The notes: generated from the sequence alone by a model not told the origin. DNA of 64,000 nt from Brumimicrobium sp035497735 (GCA_035497735.1 DATJCX010000040.1:26748-90747); one strand, 5' to 3'. Numbered from the stretch's first letter, positions 19,260 to 29,633 are shown. Numbers and translations: made by a program.

Positions 19260-20607
19260 AAGTTTAGTAGTTGCTTTTTTAATTTTATTCAGTGGAGTAG
19301 CACTGTCTCAGCTGAGTACCAACTCACCTTACTCGTCAAGAGGGATTGGAGATGTAGGTTACTACGGTGATGCATATACATCCGCATTGGGTGGTGCAGC
19401 AGTAGCTTTAACCGACTCTAGTCAGGTGAATCTGCAGAACCCATCCACTTATTCGCTATTAGCAAAACAACTTCCGCTATTCTCTGTTGGAGTAAACCAT
19501 TACCAAAAATGGTTTTCAAGTCCAGATAGTCCTTCTTCAAGAGGTCAGTTTACAGGAATATCGCACATGGCATTGGTAGTTCCATTCGGAAAAAGATTTG
19601 GAATGGCTGGAGGTTTAAAGCCATTTAGCCGAACAGGTTATGAAATTAACGATCATACGAAGGTACAATCCGACAGTATTTACTACACGTACAAAGGACG
19701 AGGTGAGATCTATGAAGCATTACTTGGTTTTTCCGTGAATGTTTTAGACGCACATAAACATAGTTTATCTATAGGGGTAAATGGTAAAATATATTTCGGG
19801 AGAATTGAAAACGAAAGAAAAGCATTCAAGATTGTGAAAAACAACGACCAAGGAGGAATGGACATCAAGGCTACACGTGCACGTGGCTTAGGAGTTGACA
19901 TCGGAGTGAATTACAATTACCGTCCAACTTTAGAACACAGCATTCGCGTGGCGGGAACTTACCGTCCTGGATTAAATACAAACTTCGACAAATCACAAAC
20001 AAGAATTTTCTTTTCAAACTATTCCAACCAAGCGACTTATGACACCATTATTAATTCTGGAGCTACAAAAGGAACTATCTATATGCCTTCAAAAACAAAC
20101 TTAGGATTCAGCTATGTTTATACTCCTCTAAACGAAGGTAAATCTGGTGAATCTAAATTAATGTCTCTAACCGTAGCTTTTGATTATTCGATGGAAGATT
20201 GGGCGAATTACGAAGAAAGATTTGATAACGAAATCAGTGCTGGACAATATGTCAATTCATCTGCCTACCGTTTAGGAGTTGAAATCACACCACATAGATT
20301 TCCTATGGATAGAGGAACAACTTTAAATTATCTACACAAAATCAGTTATAGATTAGGAGCGTACTTTGTAAACACACCGTACGAAATTAATGGCCTTCAA
20401 TTAGTTGATAAAGGAGTAACTGCAGGTTTTGGTTTTCCATTCGTAATGAACAGAGCAGTTTCAACTGTTAATCTTTCAGTTAATTACGGAACTTTAGGCA
20501 ATAAAAATGCAACAACAGGGCTAAAAGAAAACTACCTAGGATTCAATCTTGGCATAAACATTGCTCCTGGTTATGACAGATGGTTTAGAAAATATAAATT
20601 AGATTAA
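19252..20607 (+). CDS. Putative outer-membrane barrel protein
   Basis: 451 residues. A signal peptide (MYRSLVVAFLILFSGVALSQ) is followed by SPYSSRGIGDVGYYGDAYTSALGGAAVALTDSS and NLQNPSTYS. This start resembles the FadL/PorV-like outer-membrane proteins of Bacteroidota, in which an N-terminal NPA-like plug segment precedes the barrel. The rest is alternating strands rich in Tyr, Gly and Asn. Genes of this kind sit between coaX and the TPR gene in related genomes (from memory). The substrate is unknown. It overlaps coaX by 8 bases. Confidence 0.75.
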   Translation: MYRSLVVAFLILFSGVALSQLSTNSPYSSRGIGDVGYYGDAYTSALGGAAVALTDSSQVNLQNPSTYSLLAKQLPLFSVGVNHYQKWFSSPDSPSSRGQFTGISHMALVVPFGKRFGMAGGLKPFSRTGYEINDHTKVQSDSIYYTYKGRGEIYEALLGFSVNVLDAHKHSLSIGVNGKIYFGRIENERKAFKIVKNNDQGGMDIKATRARGLGVDIGVNYNYRPTLEHSIRVAGTYRPGLNTNFDKSQTRIFFSNYSNQATYDTIINSGATKGTIYMPSKTNLGFSYVYTPLNEGKSGESKLMSLTVAFDYSMEDWANYEERFDNEISAGQYVNSSAYRLGVEITPHRFPMDRGTTLNYLHKISYRLGAYFVNTPYEINGLQLVDKGVTAGFGFPFVMNRAVSTVNLSVNYGTLGNKNATTGLKENYLGFNLGINIAPGYDRWFRKYKLD

Positions 20608-20618
20608 ATAAAATAGAA

Positions 20619-21884
20619 ATGAAAATAGAAAAATTGATATTAGCAGCACTTTTCACAATAACGTTTGGAATGTTTACATTCGCTCAGGACGGTGCTGATG
20701 AGTGTACCCGATACAAAGCTATCGCTGGTAACGCTTATCAAGTAAAAGATTACGAAAAAGTAACAGAATTCTATGTAAAAGCATTGAATGAGTGTGGTAC
20801 TTTGGAGTTTCCTTTTTACAACCCATTCATTTACTCTATTCAGCAAGCGATGGCGAAAGCAGAAACGCCAGAAGCACAAGCGGCTTACTTAGATACATTA
20901 TTAATGGTATATGAAAGCGGACAGAAAACGCATGGTGTTCAAAATGCTTGGCAAACAAGTATTGCATACCACTACCTAAAAATTGGAACTCCTGGTGCAA
21001 TGAAGAAAGCTGATGCAGCTTATAAAATCGGAATTCACCATGAAAAGGAAAAGGTAAACAAAGGGTACTTACAACAGTACTACTTAAACCTATACAACTT
21101 ATGGGTACAGGAGCAAGATCCAAAAGCTAAGGCAGAATACAAGAAGAGAATTATCACTGAATACTTTGTTTTATCTGATTATGCAAACAAAGGAGACATG
21201 GGAGCTCCGATAGTTGACTTCTTAACAACTTACATGGATAGAGCAGCTACAGACTGTGAGTCGATCTTACCAGAGATTAATACTTTCATGAAAGATTTAC
21301 CGCAAGAAATTGAAGCTAAGAAAGCAACAGTTAAGAACTTCTTAAACTTATTGGAGAACAAAGGTTGTACAAAAAGTAAAGAATATGTTATGCTTGTAGA
21401 TACAATTATTAAAATTGACCCTTCTTCAGATGCTATCATTGCTAAAGCTAAGATGCAGTTGAGCCAAGGTCAAACAAGCGCAGCAATCAATACTTTTAAA
21501 GATGCTTTAGGAATGGCTAAAGATGCAAACGAAAAAAGTGATATTGAGTACGAAATTGCAAGTGCTTACTACAGATCTAAAAACTATCAGTCTGCATACA
21601 GTGCAGGATTGGCAGTAAGCGGTAAGAACTCTGCAAAAGGTTACGGAATCTCTGCTCGTAGTGTAAATGCTTTAATGAATGACTGTGGAGTTACAACTTT
21701 CGAAAGAAAAGCGAATAACTACTACGCAGTAGAATTAGCAGAAAGAGCTGGAGATAGCAACTTAGTAAGCCAAATGAAAGCGGCTTGTCCAACTTCTTCT
21801 GACATCTTCAACGCAGACAAGTCTGTAGGAGAATCAGTAACGTTGAGCTGCTGGGGTAAAACTTACACAATCAAAACTTTCTAG
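20619..21884 (+). CDS. Secreted tetratricopeptide-repeat protein
   Basis: 421 residues with a signal peptide (MKIEKLILAALFTITFGMFTFAQ). Helical repeats of TPR size occur at both ends (for example YKAIAGNAYQVKDYEKVTEFYVKALNECG near residue 32 and AKMQLSQGQTSAAINTFKDALGMA near residue 275). Four or more Cys residues lie in the middle and end. It is probably a periplasmic scaffold for other envelope proteins. It sits 11 bases after the barrel gene and just before lptC, so an envelope role is inferred from context only. Confidence 0.75.
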   Translation: MKIEKLILAALFTITFGMFTFAQDGADECTRYKAIAGNAYQVKDYEKVTEFYVKALNECGTLEFPFYNPFIYSIQQAMAKAETPEAQAAYLDTLLMVYESGQKTHGVQNAWQTSIAYHYLKIGTPGAMKKADAAYKIGIHHEKEKVNKGYLQQYYLNLYNLWVQEQDPKAKAEYKKRIITEYFVLSDYANKGDMGAPIVDFLTTYMDRAATDCESILPEINTFMKDLPQEIEAKKATVKNFLNLLENKGCTKSKEYVMLVDTIIKIDPSSDAIIAKAKMQLSQGQTSAAINTFKDALGMAKDANEKSDIEYEIASAYYRSKNYQSAYSAGLAVSGKNSAKGYGISARSVNALMNDCGVTTFERKANNYYAVELAERAGDSNLVSQMKAACPTSSDIFNADKSVGESVTLSCWGKTYTIKTF

Positions 21885-21895
21885 TTTGATTCAAT

Positions 21896-22462
21896 TTGAA
21901 AAATAAAACACATAAAATGTTTTGGATTCCTGTCGTGATTATCATGGCAGGAATTCTTCATTCATGTGTAAACGATATAAATAAGGTTAAGAAAATCACT
22001 ACACACCCTAATAACCCTGAGGAGACAAGTGAATTCCTACATATTATCTACACCGATTCAGGAATGGCGCAGATAGAAATATTTGCTAGAATTGCAGAAA
22101 CTTATAGTCAACCAAAACAAGTCACACAATTCAAGGATGGATTGAAAGTTAGGTTCTACAACGAAGACGGGGAAGTTGCATCTGAATTAACTTCTCGTTA
22201 CGGTCAAATCGATAATTCGACAGGAAACATCATTGTTAAAGACAGCGTTCAATTGGTGAATATTGCAGAGAAGAAAACCTTAAAAACGGAAATTCTGTAT
22301 TGGAATAAGACGGGAGATTCTATTTACACCAACAAACCGGTTGTTATCACGTCACCCGACATGATATTATCAGGAGTTGGCGCTTGGACAACACCCACAT
22401 TTGATACGGCTCAATTCTATAAGCCAACGGCAAAAATTTATCTAAACAAAGAAGAAGAATGA
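21896..22462 (+). CDS. lptC: LPS export ABC transporter periplasmic protein LptC
   Basis: 188 residues from TTG 21896, or 181 from ATG 21917, which gives a cleaner start (MFWIPVVIIMAGILHSC). The segment GILHSC looks like a lipobox, so it is probably lipid-modified, common for LptC in this phylum. The beta-jellyroll body (QVTQFKDGLKVRFYNEDGEVASELTSRYGQIDNSTGNI) matches LptC, which passes lipopolysaccharide from LptBFG to LptA. It overlaps the next small gene by 4 bases. Confidence 0.85.
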   Translation: MKNKTHKMFWIPVVIIMAGILHSCVNDINKVKKITTHPNNPEETSEFLHIIYTDSGMAQIEIFARIAETYSQPKQVTQFKDGLKVRFYNEDGEVASELTSRYGQIDNSTGNIIVKDSVQLVNIAEKKTLKTEILYWNKTGDSIYTNKPVVITSPDMILSGVGAWTTPTFDTAQFYKPTAKIYLNKEEE

Positions 22463-22677
22463 GAACATACAATAAGATAATGCAATACTTTTGGTTGCTA
22501 ATGGCAATTGCCATCACTGCTTTTGTTACTTACAAAGGATCTGCTGAAGGATTTGATCGCTGGTCACCAATATACATATTTGCCGCCTTAGCATTGGTTA
22601 TTTTTCTATTGCGTCGCTTTATGATGAAAAAGGTAGAAAGACACTATGCGAATCCAGCGAAGGACAAAAAGAAATAA
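22459..22677 (+). CDS. Small two-helix membrane protein
   Basis: 72 residues with two hydrophobic helices (about residues 8-24 and 36-52) and a strongly basic C-terminal tail ending DKKK. The ATG overlaps the lptC stop, so the two are translationally coupled. Small proteins of this kind follow lptC in related Flavobacteriales (from memory). Function unknown; a link with LPS export is only positional. Confidence 0.7.
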   Translation: MRTYNKIMQYFWLLMAIAITAFVTYKGSAEGFDRWSPIYIFAALALVIFLLRRFMMKKVERHYANPAKDKKK

Positions 22678-22726
22678 AACCGTTCTTTATAATTTACTAG
22701 CTTTAAAATTAGCGAAAATCACAAGG

Positions 22727-22734
22727 TATATTTG
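22727..22734 (+). promoter_or_regulatory. Candidate -7 box, distal
   Basis: TATATTTG, perfect consensus, 161 bases before the DUF5686 gene. It may be an alternative promoter or start a short untranslated RNA; nothing clear follows it. Confidence 0.35.
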
Positions 22735-22817
22735 TGTAATAGTGGCGAAAAATAAAATAGCAACAGACATTAAGAATCAATTAGTTACATTTTAATTATA
22801 ATTCACCCGATTTCAAT

Positions 22818-22825
22818 TATCTTTG
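22818..22825 (+). promoter_or_regulatory. Candidate -7 box of the DUF5686 gene
   Basis: TATCTTTG, perfect consensus, 70 bases before ATG 22895. Confidence 0.5.
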
Positions 22826-22894
22826 GTCAAAATTTAAAACAACCACAAAAAAAAACACTTCCAAGAAACCTTTTAAAAAAGGATTCATAAAACT

Positions 22895-25381
22895 ATGTCA
22901 AAATCAATCTTTTATATTGTCTTACTTCTTAGTATTATCTATGCCCATCCTACTTGGGCTCAATACGTAATAGAAGGGCAGGTACTAGATGAAAGAAACG
23001 TAGGAATACCATACGCAGACATTTATGTAAAAGATAATTCGGATTTAAGAACCCGTGCTGACGTAGAAGGTAAGTATGTAATGCGCCTTGAAATCGGAGA
23101 GTATTACCTCGTGTTTTCTGCAATGGGATATGAAGAAAGAGAATATTACTTAGTGGTTTTAGAAAAGGATGCACGTTTAGATATGCAGCTTTTCCCGGAG
23201 AAGATAAAGGAATTAGACGGTTTTGATTATTCCATAAAGAAAAGAAATATAGGAAGAGAAATTGTTCAGCAAACGGTAGCTATCAAGGATAGAATTGACT
23301 ACAATCAATATCCATATACAACAGAAGTATATATTCGAGCGAAAGATTTGAAAAGTGAAACCGAGAAAGCGTCAACAAAAGAAGAAAAAATTGATGCGCG
23401 CTATGATGATATTGAGGAACTTAAAAGAAAACAATTAGACAAGGTTAATAAAGTAAACATGCTAGAGGTGGAACTTACCAGAAGTTATAATCCACCAGGA
23501 AGTGTTAAGGAAGTACGAACAGGTTACAACAAATATGGAGACGATAGAAATCTATACTTCACTACTACGGCAAAATCAAACTTTAATTTCTTTCTAAATA
23601 CGCTATACCTAAATGATTTAAGTAAGTCCCCTATTCAGTCTCCTATTTCCACAGCTGGAATTCTTTCCTATAAGTATCAATTGGTCGAAAAAACAGAAAG
23701 AGCGGGTCAGCCAACTTTAAATAAAATTAAGATTACTGCCAGAAATATTTCAACCTCTACGCTAAACGGATATATATGGATTCAAGACAGCACGTGGATG
23801 CTCGAAAAATTGGAATTCACCATTAGCAAAGGAAATTTATACATTTATGATGAGTTTTCTATTCATCAAGACTTTGATATCGTTGGCGATTCGATGTGCG
23901 TTTTAAAGAACCAAACGATGACCTATAATGTAGGATATAGAAAAGAAAAATTTGAAGGAAGTACAATCGTAAATTACTCAAATTACGACTTTAATCCAAA
24001 ATTTGACAAGAAAACATTTAGCAATGAACTTGCCGTAACCACCGAAGAAGCCTACGATAGAGACTCTATTTACTGGTTGGACAAAAGACTGACACCCTTA
24101 ACATTGGAAGAGCAACAATACATCAAGGAAAGAGACAGTATTGAAAATTTATTTAAGAAAACCAGCTTCCTCGACTCGATAGATTCCGTTTTTAATAAGG
24201 TTACCTTTTGGAAAGTTGTTTGGTTTGGAATTGATCATAGGAACAGAGCTAAAAAATCGCAGTGGACCATTAGCTCAATCGCTGGAACGATGCGACCACT
24301 TTATATTGCTGGACCGAGAATAGGTCCTGATTTTGACTACTTTAAAAAATGGGATAGCGAACGATCAATTAGTTCTTTTACTCGTTTAGATGTCGGAGTT
24401 CTAAACGGTGACCTAAAAGGGTATTCCATTTTCAGATACCTCTACAACCCATTTAAACAGGCTAAAGTTGGGTTTAACCTATCACATAATTACGACTTAA
24501 TACGTTCCTATGACGCCTTGACGTCCGTCTTCTTGCGGGACAACTTTATCGTAAGAACGATGGGGTCACTTTATCATGAATTTGAAGTTTTTAACGGGAT
24601 GTATTTGGAATCGACACTTACCTATACACATCGAAAGCCAGTTCCAGAAAACACCAGGTTTATCCGTTGGTTTGACAAGGCCTTAGACAATGATATTCCG
24701 CCGCCAGACTTCATTTCCTATAATGCGCTAATTGCAGACTTTATGCTGCGCTATACACCAGGACAGAAATACATGCGTGAACCCAAAAAGAAAGTGATAC
24801 TAGGTTCAAAATGGCCAACTTTCTATGTCAGTTACGAAAAAGGAATTGGAGGATTCTTAAAATCAGAAGTCAACCATGACTACATTACCTTAGGTGTTAG
24901 TCAGACCTTTAACATCTTTACTTTAGGTACTTCACAATACCATTTAAAAACTGGTAAATTCTTAAACACAGAGATTTTACGACCAGAAGATGTGCAATAT
25001 CACAGACGAGGTGATCCACTACTATTTTCGCATCCAATGTATTCGTATCAAGCACTTGACTCCACTTTACCAACAAGAGATTGGTATTTTGAATCGCATT
25101 ACATCCATCATTTCAACGGGGCACTTTTAAACAAAATTCCATTCATGAAAAAAGCAAGAATCACTGAAGTTTTTGGTGGCGGTTTTCTTTGGGTTCCTGA
25201 ACACGAATGGGTACATTATGAAGTTTACGGAGGTTTAGAGCGCATCTTTAAATTCGCAAAAAGAAGACTTAGAATAGGTGCATATGGCGTGTTTTCGGAT
25301 GGAAACAACATGAAGCCCCGCGGCTCCTTCAAAATCAGCTTTGCCATTTTAGACGAAAGGAACATGAAATTCACGTTTTAG
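22895..25381 (+). CDS. DUF5686 / carboxypeptidase-regulatory-like outer-membrane protein
   Basis: 828 residues. A signal peptide (MSKSIFYIVLLLSIIYAHPTWAQ) precedes a CarboxypepD_reg-like beta-sandwich (YVIEGQVLDERNVGIPYADIYV to about residue 95). The rest matches the DUF5686 type: a long beta-rich region, SYKYQLVEKTERAGQ with ARNISTSTLNGYIWIQDSTWMLEKLEF in the middle, and a C-terminal barrel ending FKISFAILDERNMKFTF with a terminal Phe. It is presumed to sit in the outer membrane. Function unknown; the regulatory-like domain is shared with TonB-dependent receptors. Confidence 0.85.
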   Translation: MSKSIFYIVLLLSIIYAHPTWAQYVIEGQVLDERNVGIPYADIYVKDNSDLRTRADVEGKYVMRLEIGEYYLVFSAMGYEEREYYLVVLEKDARLDMQLFPEKIKELDGFDYSIKKRNIGREIVQQTVAIKDRIDYNQYPYTTEVYIRAKDLKSETEKASTKEEKIDARYDDIEELKRKQLDKVNKVNMLEVELTRSYNPPGSVKEVRTGYNKYGDDRNLYFTTTAKSNFNFFLNTLYLNDLSKSPIQSPISTAGILSYKYQLVEKTERAGQPTLNKIKITARNISTSTLNGYIWIQDSTWMLEKLEFTISKGNLYIYDEFSIHQDFDIVGDSMCVLKNQTMTYNVGYRKEKFEGSTIVNYSNYDFNPKFDKKTFSNELAVTTEEAYDRDSIYWLDKRLTPLTLEEQQYIKERDSIENLFKKTSFLDSIDSVFNKVTFWKVVWFGIDHRNRAKKSQWTISSIAGTMRPLYIAGPRIGPDFDYFKKWDSERSISSFTRLDVGVLNGDLKGYSIFRYLYNPFKQAKVGFNLSHNYDLIRSYDALTSVFLRDNFIVRTMGSLYHEFEVFNGMYLESTLTYTHRKPVPENTRFIRWFDKALDNDIPPPDFISYNALIADFMLRYTPGQKYMREPKKKVILGSKWPTFYVSYEKGIGGFLKSEVNHDYITLGVSQTFNIFTLGTSQYHLKTGKFLNTEILRPEDVQYHRRGDPLLFSHPMYSYQALDSTLPTRDWYFESHYIHHFNGALLNKIPFMKKARITEVFGGGFLWVPEHEWVHYEVYGGLERIFKFAKRRLRIGAYGVFSDGNNMKPRGSFKISFAILDERNMKFTF

Positions 25382-25535
25382 CGAAATAATAATTTTCTTA
25401 CAAAATCATTTCAACAAAAGCCTTAACAAAAACACACTACATATTGATTTTCAGCAAAATAACAGCTTCGAATCGGCACTTAACTTAATACAAATATTTT
25501 AAGCCTTTTTAACCTTCTTAATGCAAGAAAAATTG

Positions 25536-25543
25536 TACCTTTG
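25536..25543 (+). promoter_or_regulatory. -7 box of the sucAB operon
   Basis: TACCTTTG, perfect TAnnTTTG, 28 bases before ATG 25572. It lies inside the upstream extension of the frame and therefore argues against the earlier ATG at 25521. Confidence 0.6.
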
Positions 25544-25571
25544 CACTTCCATAAAAAAGTTAAAAATCAAG

Positions 25572-28295
25572 ATGGACAAAGTTTCATACGTAGGTAATGC
25601 AGATGTCAATGCGATTGACAACCTATACAATTCGTACAAGAAAGACCCGAACAGTGTTGATGAGGGGTGGAGAAAATTCTTTGAAGGATTTGAATTCGCC
25701 TTAACCGACTACCAAGAGGGCGGAGAGGTTCCTGAGAATTTCAAAAAGGAATTCAAAGTTCTAAACTTAATTGAGGGTTATAGAAAAATTGGACATCTCT
25801 TCACAAAAACAAACCCAGTTAGAGAAAGAAGGAAGTATGCTCCAGATTTATCAATCGAAAACTTTGGGCTAACAGAAGCAGATTTAAACACTGTTTTTCA
25901 GTCAGGCGCAAATATCGGCATCGGTCCAGCAACTTTAAAAAACATTATTGCTCATCTAGAGGAGGCATATTGTGAAAGTATCGGATTAGAGTTCCACTAC
26001 ATTCGTAACCCACAACGCAAGGAGTGGTTTATGCAAAAGTTGGAGCTAAACAACCGACCTAAATTCTCGGCAGACAACAAGAAAGAAATATTTAGAAAAT
26101 TAAGTGAAGCAACGCTTTTCGAACATTTCCTAAATAAAAAATATGTCGGTCAAAAACGTTTCTCTATTGAAGGAGGTGAAGCGCTTATCGCTGGTTTAGA
26201 CCAAATGATAAAACGCGGAGCGAATTTAGACGTTCAAGAGTTTGTTATGGGAATGGCTCACAGAGGCCGTTTGAACACACTTGTAAATATTTTCCACAAA
26301 GACTTAAAGGAGTTATTCAGTGAGTTTGAAGGGAAAGAATTTGACAACGACGAAAGTTTTGACGGAGACGTAAAATACCACTTAGGTTCTACTAAACATG
26401 TAGAAGTAGATGGTAAAGACATACAATTAACTTTAGCTCCAAACCCATCTCACTTAGAGGCCGTAGGTCCAGTAGTAGAAGGAATTACAAGAGCTAAAAT
26501 CGATAGTTACTTAGAATCAGAAAAGAGTATTGTTCCGATTTTAATTCACGGTGACGCTGCCGTTGCTGCACAGGGTGTGGTTTACGAAGTTGCGCAAATG
26601 GCTGAATTAGATGGATACAGAACTGGAGGTACGATTCACATTGTGGTAAACAATCAAGTAGGATTTACAACCAACTACAAAGACGGTCGTTCTTCTACTT
26701 ACTGTACAGATATCGCTAAGGTAACTTTAAGCCCAGTTTTCCATGTGAATGGAGATGATATTGAAGCAGTTGTTCAAACTTTCATTATCGCTTTAGAATA
26801 CAGACAACAATTCAACAAAGATATTTATATCGATCTTTTATCGTATAGAAAATATGGTCACAACGAAGGTGATGAACCTAAGTTCACGCAACCAAAACTA
26901 TATGACAAAATTGCTAAACACCTTAATCCAAGAGAGATTTACAAAAATCAATTACTTGATGAAGGTGTAATTACAGAATCCTTTGATAAAGAACTACAAG
27001 CAGAACTAGATGGAATCTTAGATTCGGAATACGAAGCGTCTAAATTAGAGAAAACAGTTACTGTACGTAATTTCTTAAACGATCTTTGGGAAGGATATGA
27101 TTATGCTACCCCTGAAGATTTGTTCAAAGAAATTAATACGCAGTTACCTAAAGAGAAACTAATTGAATTAGGTAAAAAAGCAGCAAGTGCACCTAAGGAC
27201 AAGAAGATTTTCAGAAAGGTAAAAAAGCTATTGAATGACAGACTCAATATGATTGAGAATAATCAATTAGATTGGGGAATGGCAGAAACATTGGCGTACG
27301 CATCTTTATTAACAGAAGGTCATCCTATCCGTTTTTCTGGTCAAGACGTAGAAAGAGGAACATTCTCTCACCGCCATGCTGTTTTAAAAACTGAAGATAC
27401 AGAAGAAGAGATTATTCCTTTAAATTTATTGGAAAAAGGTCAAGCTGAAATATCTATTTTCAACTCACTTTTAAGTGAATACGCAGTATTAGGTTACGAA
27501 TACGGTTACTCATTGGCACAACCAAATGGTTTAGTCGTTTGGGAAGCGCAATTTGGTGACTTTATGAATGGCGCTCAGATTATGATTGACCAATTCATCA
27601 CTGCAGGAGAAGATAAATGGAATGTTCAATCAGGATTGGTGATGTACCTACCTCATGGATATGAGGGTCAAGGTTCAGAGCACTCTTCTGCTAGAATAGA
27701 ACGTTACTTACAAGCGGCGGCAAACAACAACATTGTGTTAGTGAATGCAACAACGCCAGCAAACTTTTATCATTTGTTAAGACGCCATATGTTACGTAAC
27801 TTTAGAAAACCTTTAATTATTTTCACACCGAAAATGTTATTGCGTTACCCTAAAGCAGTTTCAACAATGGATGAATTAGCAACTGGTAGATTCGAAGAGT
27901 TAATAGACGACCCAAGAAACATTCACAAAACAGCTACAAATGTTGTTTTATGTCAAGGGAAGTTTTACTATGACTTGATTGAAGAAGCAAGTAAAAGAGG
28001 TGTTGAGGATATGGCATTTGTTCGAATTGAACAATTATACCCACTACCGAAAGAACAAATTGATGCAACTTTAGCAAAATACAAAAACGCTAAAAACATA
28101 ATTTGGGCACAAGAGGAACCAGAAAACATGGGAGCTTGGACTTTTATGGCAATGAATCTAAGACACATTGACCTAAAAGGAGTTACAAGACCTGCGGCTG
28201 CAGCGTCTGCAGAAGGTTCTAAAGAAACGCATTTAAAGCGTTTGAAAAAACTATTTAATACAGTATTTGAATACGCAGCAGTTCCTGCTAAATAA
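25572..28295 (+). CDS. sucA: 2-oxoglutarate dehydrogenase E1 component
   Basis: 907 residues from ATG 25572 (MDKVSYVGNADVNAIDNLY), the usual size. The upstream ATG 25521 is rejected because the promoter lies within that extension. Key motifs: MGMAHRGRLNTLVN, the thiamine diphosphate/Mg site HGDAAVAAQGVVYE ending in VVNNQVGFTTN, YRKYGHNEGDEP, and the transketolase-like C-terminal part LPHGYEGQGSEHSSARIERYLQ. The enzyme decarboxylates 2-oxoglutarate and passes the succinyl group to the lipoyl arm of E2 in the TCA cycle. sucB follows after 22 bases in the same operon. Confidence 0.96.
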   Translation: MDKVSYVGNADVNAIDNLYNSYKKDPNSVDEGWRKFFEGFEFALTDYQEGGEVPENFKKEFKVLNLIEGYRKIGHLFTKTNPVRERRKYAPDLSIENFGLTEADLNTVFQSGANIGIGPATLKNIIAHLEEAYCESIGLEFHYIRNPQRKEWFMQKLELNNRPKFSADNKKEIFRKLSEATLFEHFLNKKYVGQKRFSIEGGEALIAGLDQMIKRGANLDVQEFVMGMAHRGRLNTLVNIFHKDLKELFSEFEGKEFDNDESFDGDVKYHLGSTKHVEVDGKDIQLTLAPNPSHLEAVGPVVEGITRAKIDSYLESEKSIVPILIHGDAAVAAQGVVYEVAQMAELDGYRTGGTIHIVVNNQVGFTTNYKDGRSSTYCTDIAKVTLSPVFHVNGDDIEAVVQTFIIALEYRQQFNKDIYIDLLSYRKYGHNEGDEPKFTQPKLYDKIAKHLNPREIYKNQLLDEGVITESFDKELQAELDGILDSEYEASKLEKTVTVRNFLNDLWEGYDYATPEDLFKEINTQLPKEKLIELGKKAASAPKDKKIFRKVKKLLNDRLNMIENNQLDWGMAETLAYASLLTEGHPIRFSGQDVERGTFSHRHAVLKTEDTEEEIIPLNLLEKGQAEISIFNSLLSEYAVLGYEYGYSLAQPNGLVVWEAQFGDFMNGAQIMIDQFITAGEDKWNVQSGLVMYLPHGYEGQGSEHSSARIERYLQAAANNNIVLVNATTPANFYHLLRRHMLRNFRKPLIIFTPKMLLRYPKAVSTMDELATGRFEELIDDPRNIHKTATNVVLCQGKFYYDLIEEASKRGVEDMAFVRIEQLYPLPKEQIDATLAKYKNAKNIIWAQEEPENMGAWTFMAMNLRHIDLKGVTRPAAAASAEGSKETHLKRLKKLFNTVFEYAAVPAK

Positions 28296-28317
28296 TATTA
28301 ATAAAACAGAAAAAACT

Positions 28318-29583
28318 ATGTCAGTTTTAGAAATGAAAGTACCAAGCCCAGGAGAATCGATTTCAGAAGTTGAAATCGCTGAATGGCTTGTCTCCGATGG
28401 AGATTATGTAATGAAAGACCAGGCGATTGCTGAAGTTGATTCCGATAAAGCAACATTGGAATTGCCAGCTGAAGAAGCAGGTATTATTACCCTAAAGGCG
28501 GAAGCTGGAGATGTGGTAGCAGTTGGACAAGTTGTTTGTTTAATTGACACTTCTGCAACTCCACCAGCCAATATGGAGGCTCCTAAAGAAGAGAAAAAAG
28601 AAGCAGTAGCTACAGAAGTAAAAGAAGAGAAAAAAGCAGAAGCTCCTAAACAGGAAACTAAGGCAACTCCTCAAAAAGATTCTTACGCATCTGGCACACC
28701 TTCACCTGCAGCTGCCAAAGCAATGAGAGAAAATAACATCTCAACTGGACAAGTTTCAGGATCAGGAAAAGATGGACGAGTAACAAAGCAAGACGTTATC
28801 AACGCAATGGCTGCTGGATTTGATACAGCAACTATTACAGGTTGGGGCGGAACACGTGAGAAGAGCGAGCAAAGAATGTCTATGTTACGTAGAAAAGTAG
28901 CTGAACGTCTAGTAGCTGTTAAAAGCGAAACCGCGATGTTGACTACCTTTAATGAAGTAGATATGAAGCCAATCATGGATTTAAGAAACAAATACAAAAA
29001 AGCATTTGCGGATCACCATGAAGTAAACTTAGGTTTCATGTCTTTCTTTACAAAAGCAGTAACTGAAGCTTTAAACTTATTCCCATCAGTTAACGGACAA
29101 ATTGAGGGAGACAACATGATTTTCCACGACTATGCAGATATCGGAATTGCTGTATCATCACCAAGAGGTTTGATGGTTCCAGTAGTTAGAAATGCGGAGC
29201 GCATGACATTAGCTGAGATTGAAAGGGAAATAAAGCGTTTGGCTATCAAGGCACGTGATGGAAAAATCACACCAGATGAAATGACGGGAGGAACTTTCAC
29301 AATTACAAATGGAGGTGTTTTCGGGTCAATGATGTCAACGCCAATTATTAACCCACCACAATCAGCTATTTTAGGAATGCACAACATCGTTGAGCGTCCA
29401 GTAGCAATTGATGGAGAGGTTGTAATTCGTCCAATGATGTATTTGGCGTTATCATATGACCACAGAATCATCGATGGAAAGGAATCAGTTAGTTTCTTAG
29501 TGAAAGTTAAGGAAATGCTTGAGAATCCTGAAAGAATGATTTTCGGAAGCAAAGATCCATACGAAGTTCTACTTGGATTATAA
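28318..29583 (+). CDS. sucB: 2-oxoglutarate dehydrogenase E2 (dihydrolipoyl succinyltransferase)
   Basis: 421 residues from ATG 28318 (MSVLEMKVPSPGESISEVEI); the frame extends into sucA but that part is not conserved. Order: an N-terminal lipoyl domain with the modified Lys in EVDSDKATLEL (about residue 43), a Lys/Glu/Ala-rich flexible linker (about 80-120), a peripheral-subunit-binding domain (SPAAAKAMRENNIS...GRVTKQDVINAM), and the catalytic acyltransferase domain with the His/Asp motif SYDHRIIDGKE near the C-terminus. It transfers the succinyl group to CoA. A terminator follows. Confidence 0.96.
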   Translation: MSVLEMKVPSPGESISEVEIAEWLVSDGDYVMKDQAIAEVDSDKATLELPAEEAGIITLKAEAGDVVAVGQVVCLIDTSATPPANMEAPKEEKKEAVATEVKEEKKAEAPKQETKATPQKDSYASGTPSPAAAKAMRENNISTGQVSGSGKDGRVTKQDVINAMAAGFDTATITGWGGTREKSEQRMSMLRRKVAERLVAVKSETAMLTTFNEVDMKPIMDLRNKYKKAFADHHEVNLGFMSFFTKAVTEALNLFPSVNGQIEGDNMIFHDYADIGIAVSSPRGLMVPVVRNAERMTLAEIEREIKRLAIKARDGKITPDEMTGGTFTITNGGVFGSMMSTPIINPPQSAILGMHNIVERPVAIDGEVVIRPMMYLALSYDHRIIDGKESVSFLVKVKEMLENPERMIFGSKDPYEVLLGL

Positions 29584-29603
29584 TATCCATTGAATATACT
29601 TTT

Positions 29604-29633
29604 AAAACGCTCATTTCGATGGGCGTTTTTTTT
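29604..29633 (+). terminator. Intrinsic terminator of sucAB
   Basis: AAAACGCTCAT pairs with ATGGGCGTTTT around the stable tetraloop TTCG (one G-T pair), followed by a T run, 20 bases after the sucB stop. Confidence 0.9.

Noticed and set aside
22727..22894. A small RNA gene started by the distal TATATTTG box
   Set aside because: No stable hairpin or terminator follows before the DUF5686 gene.
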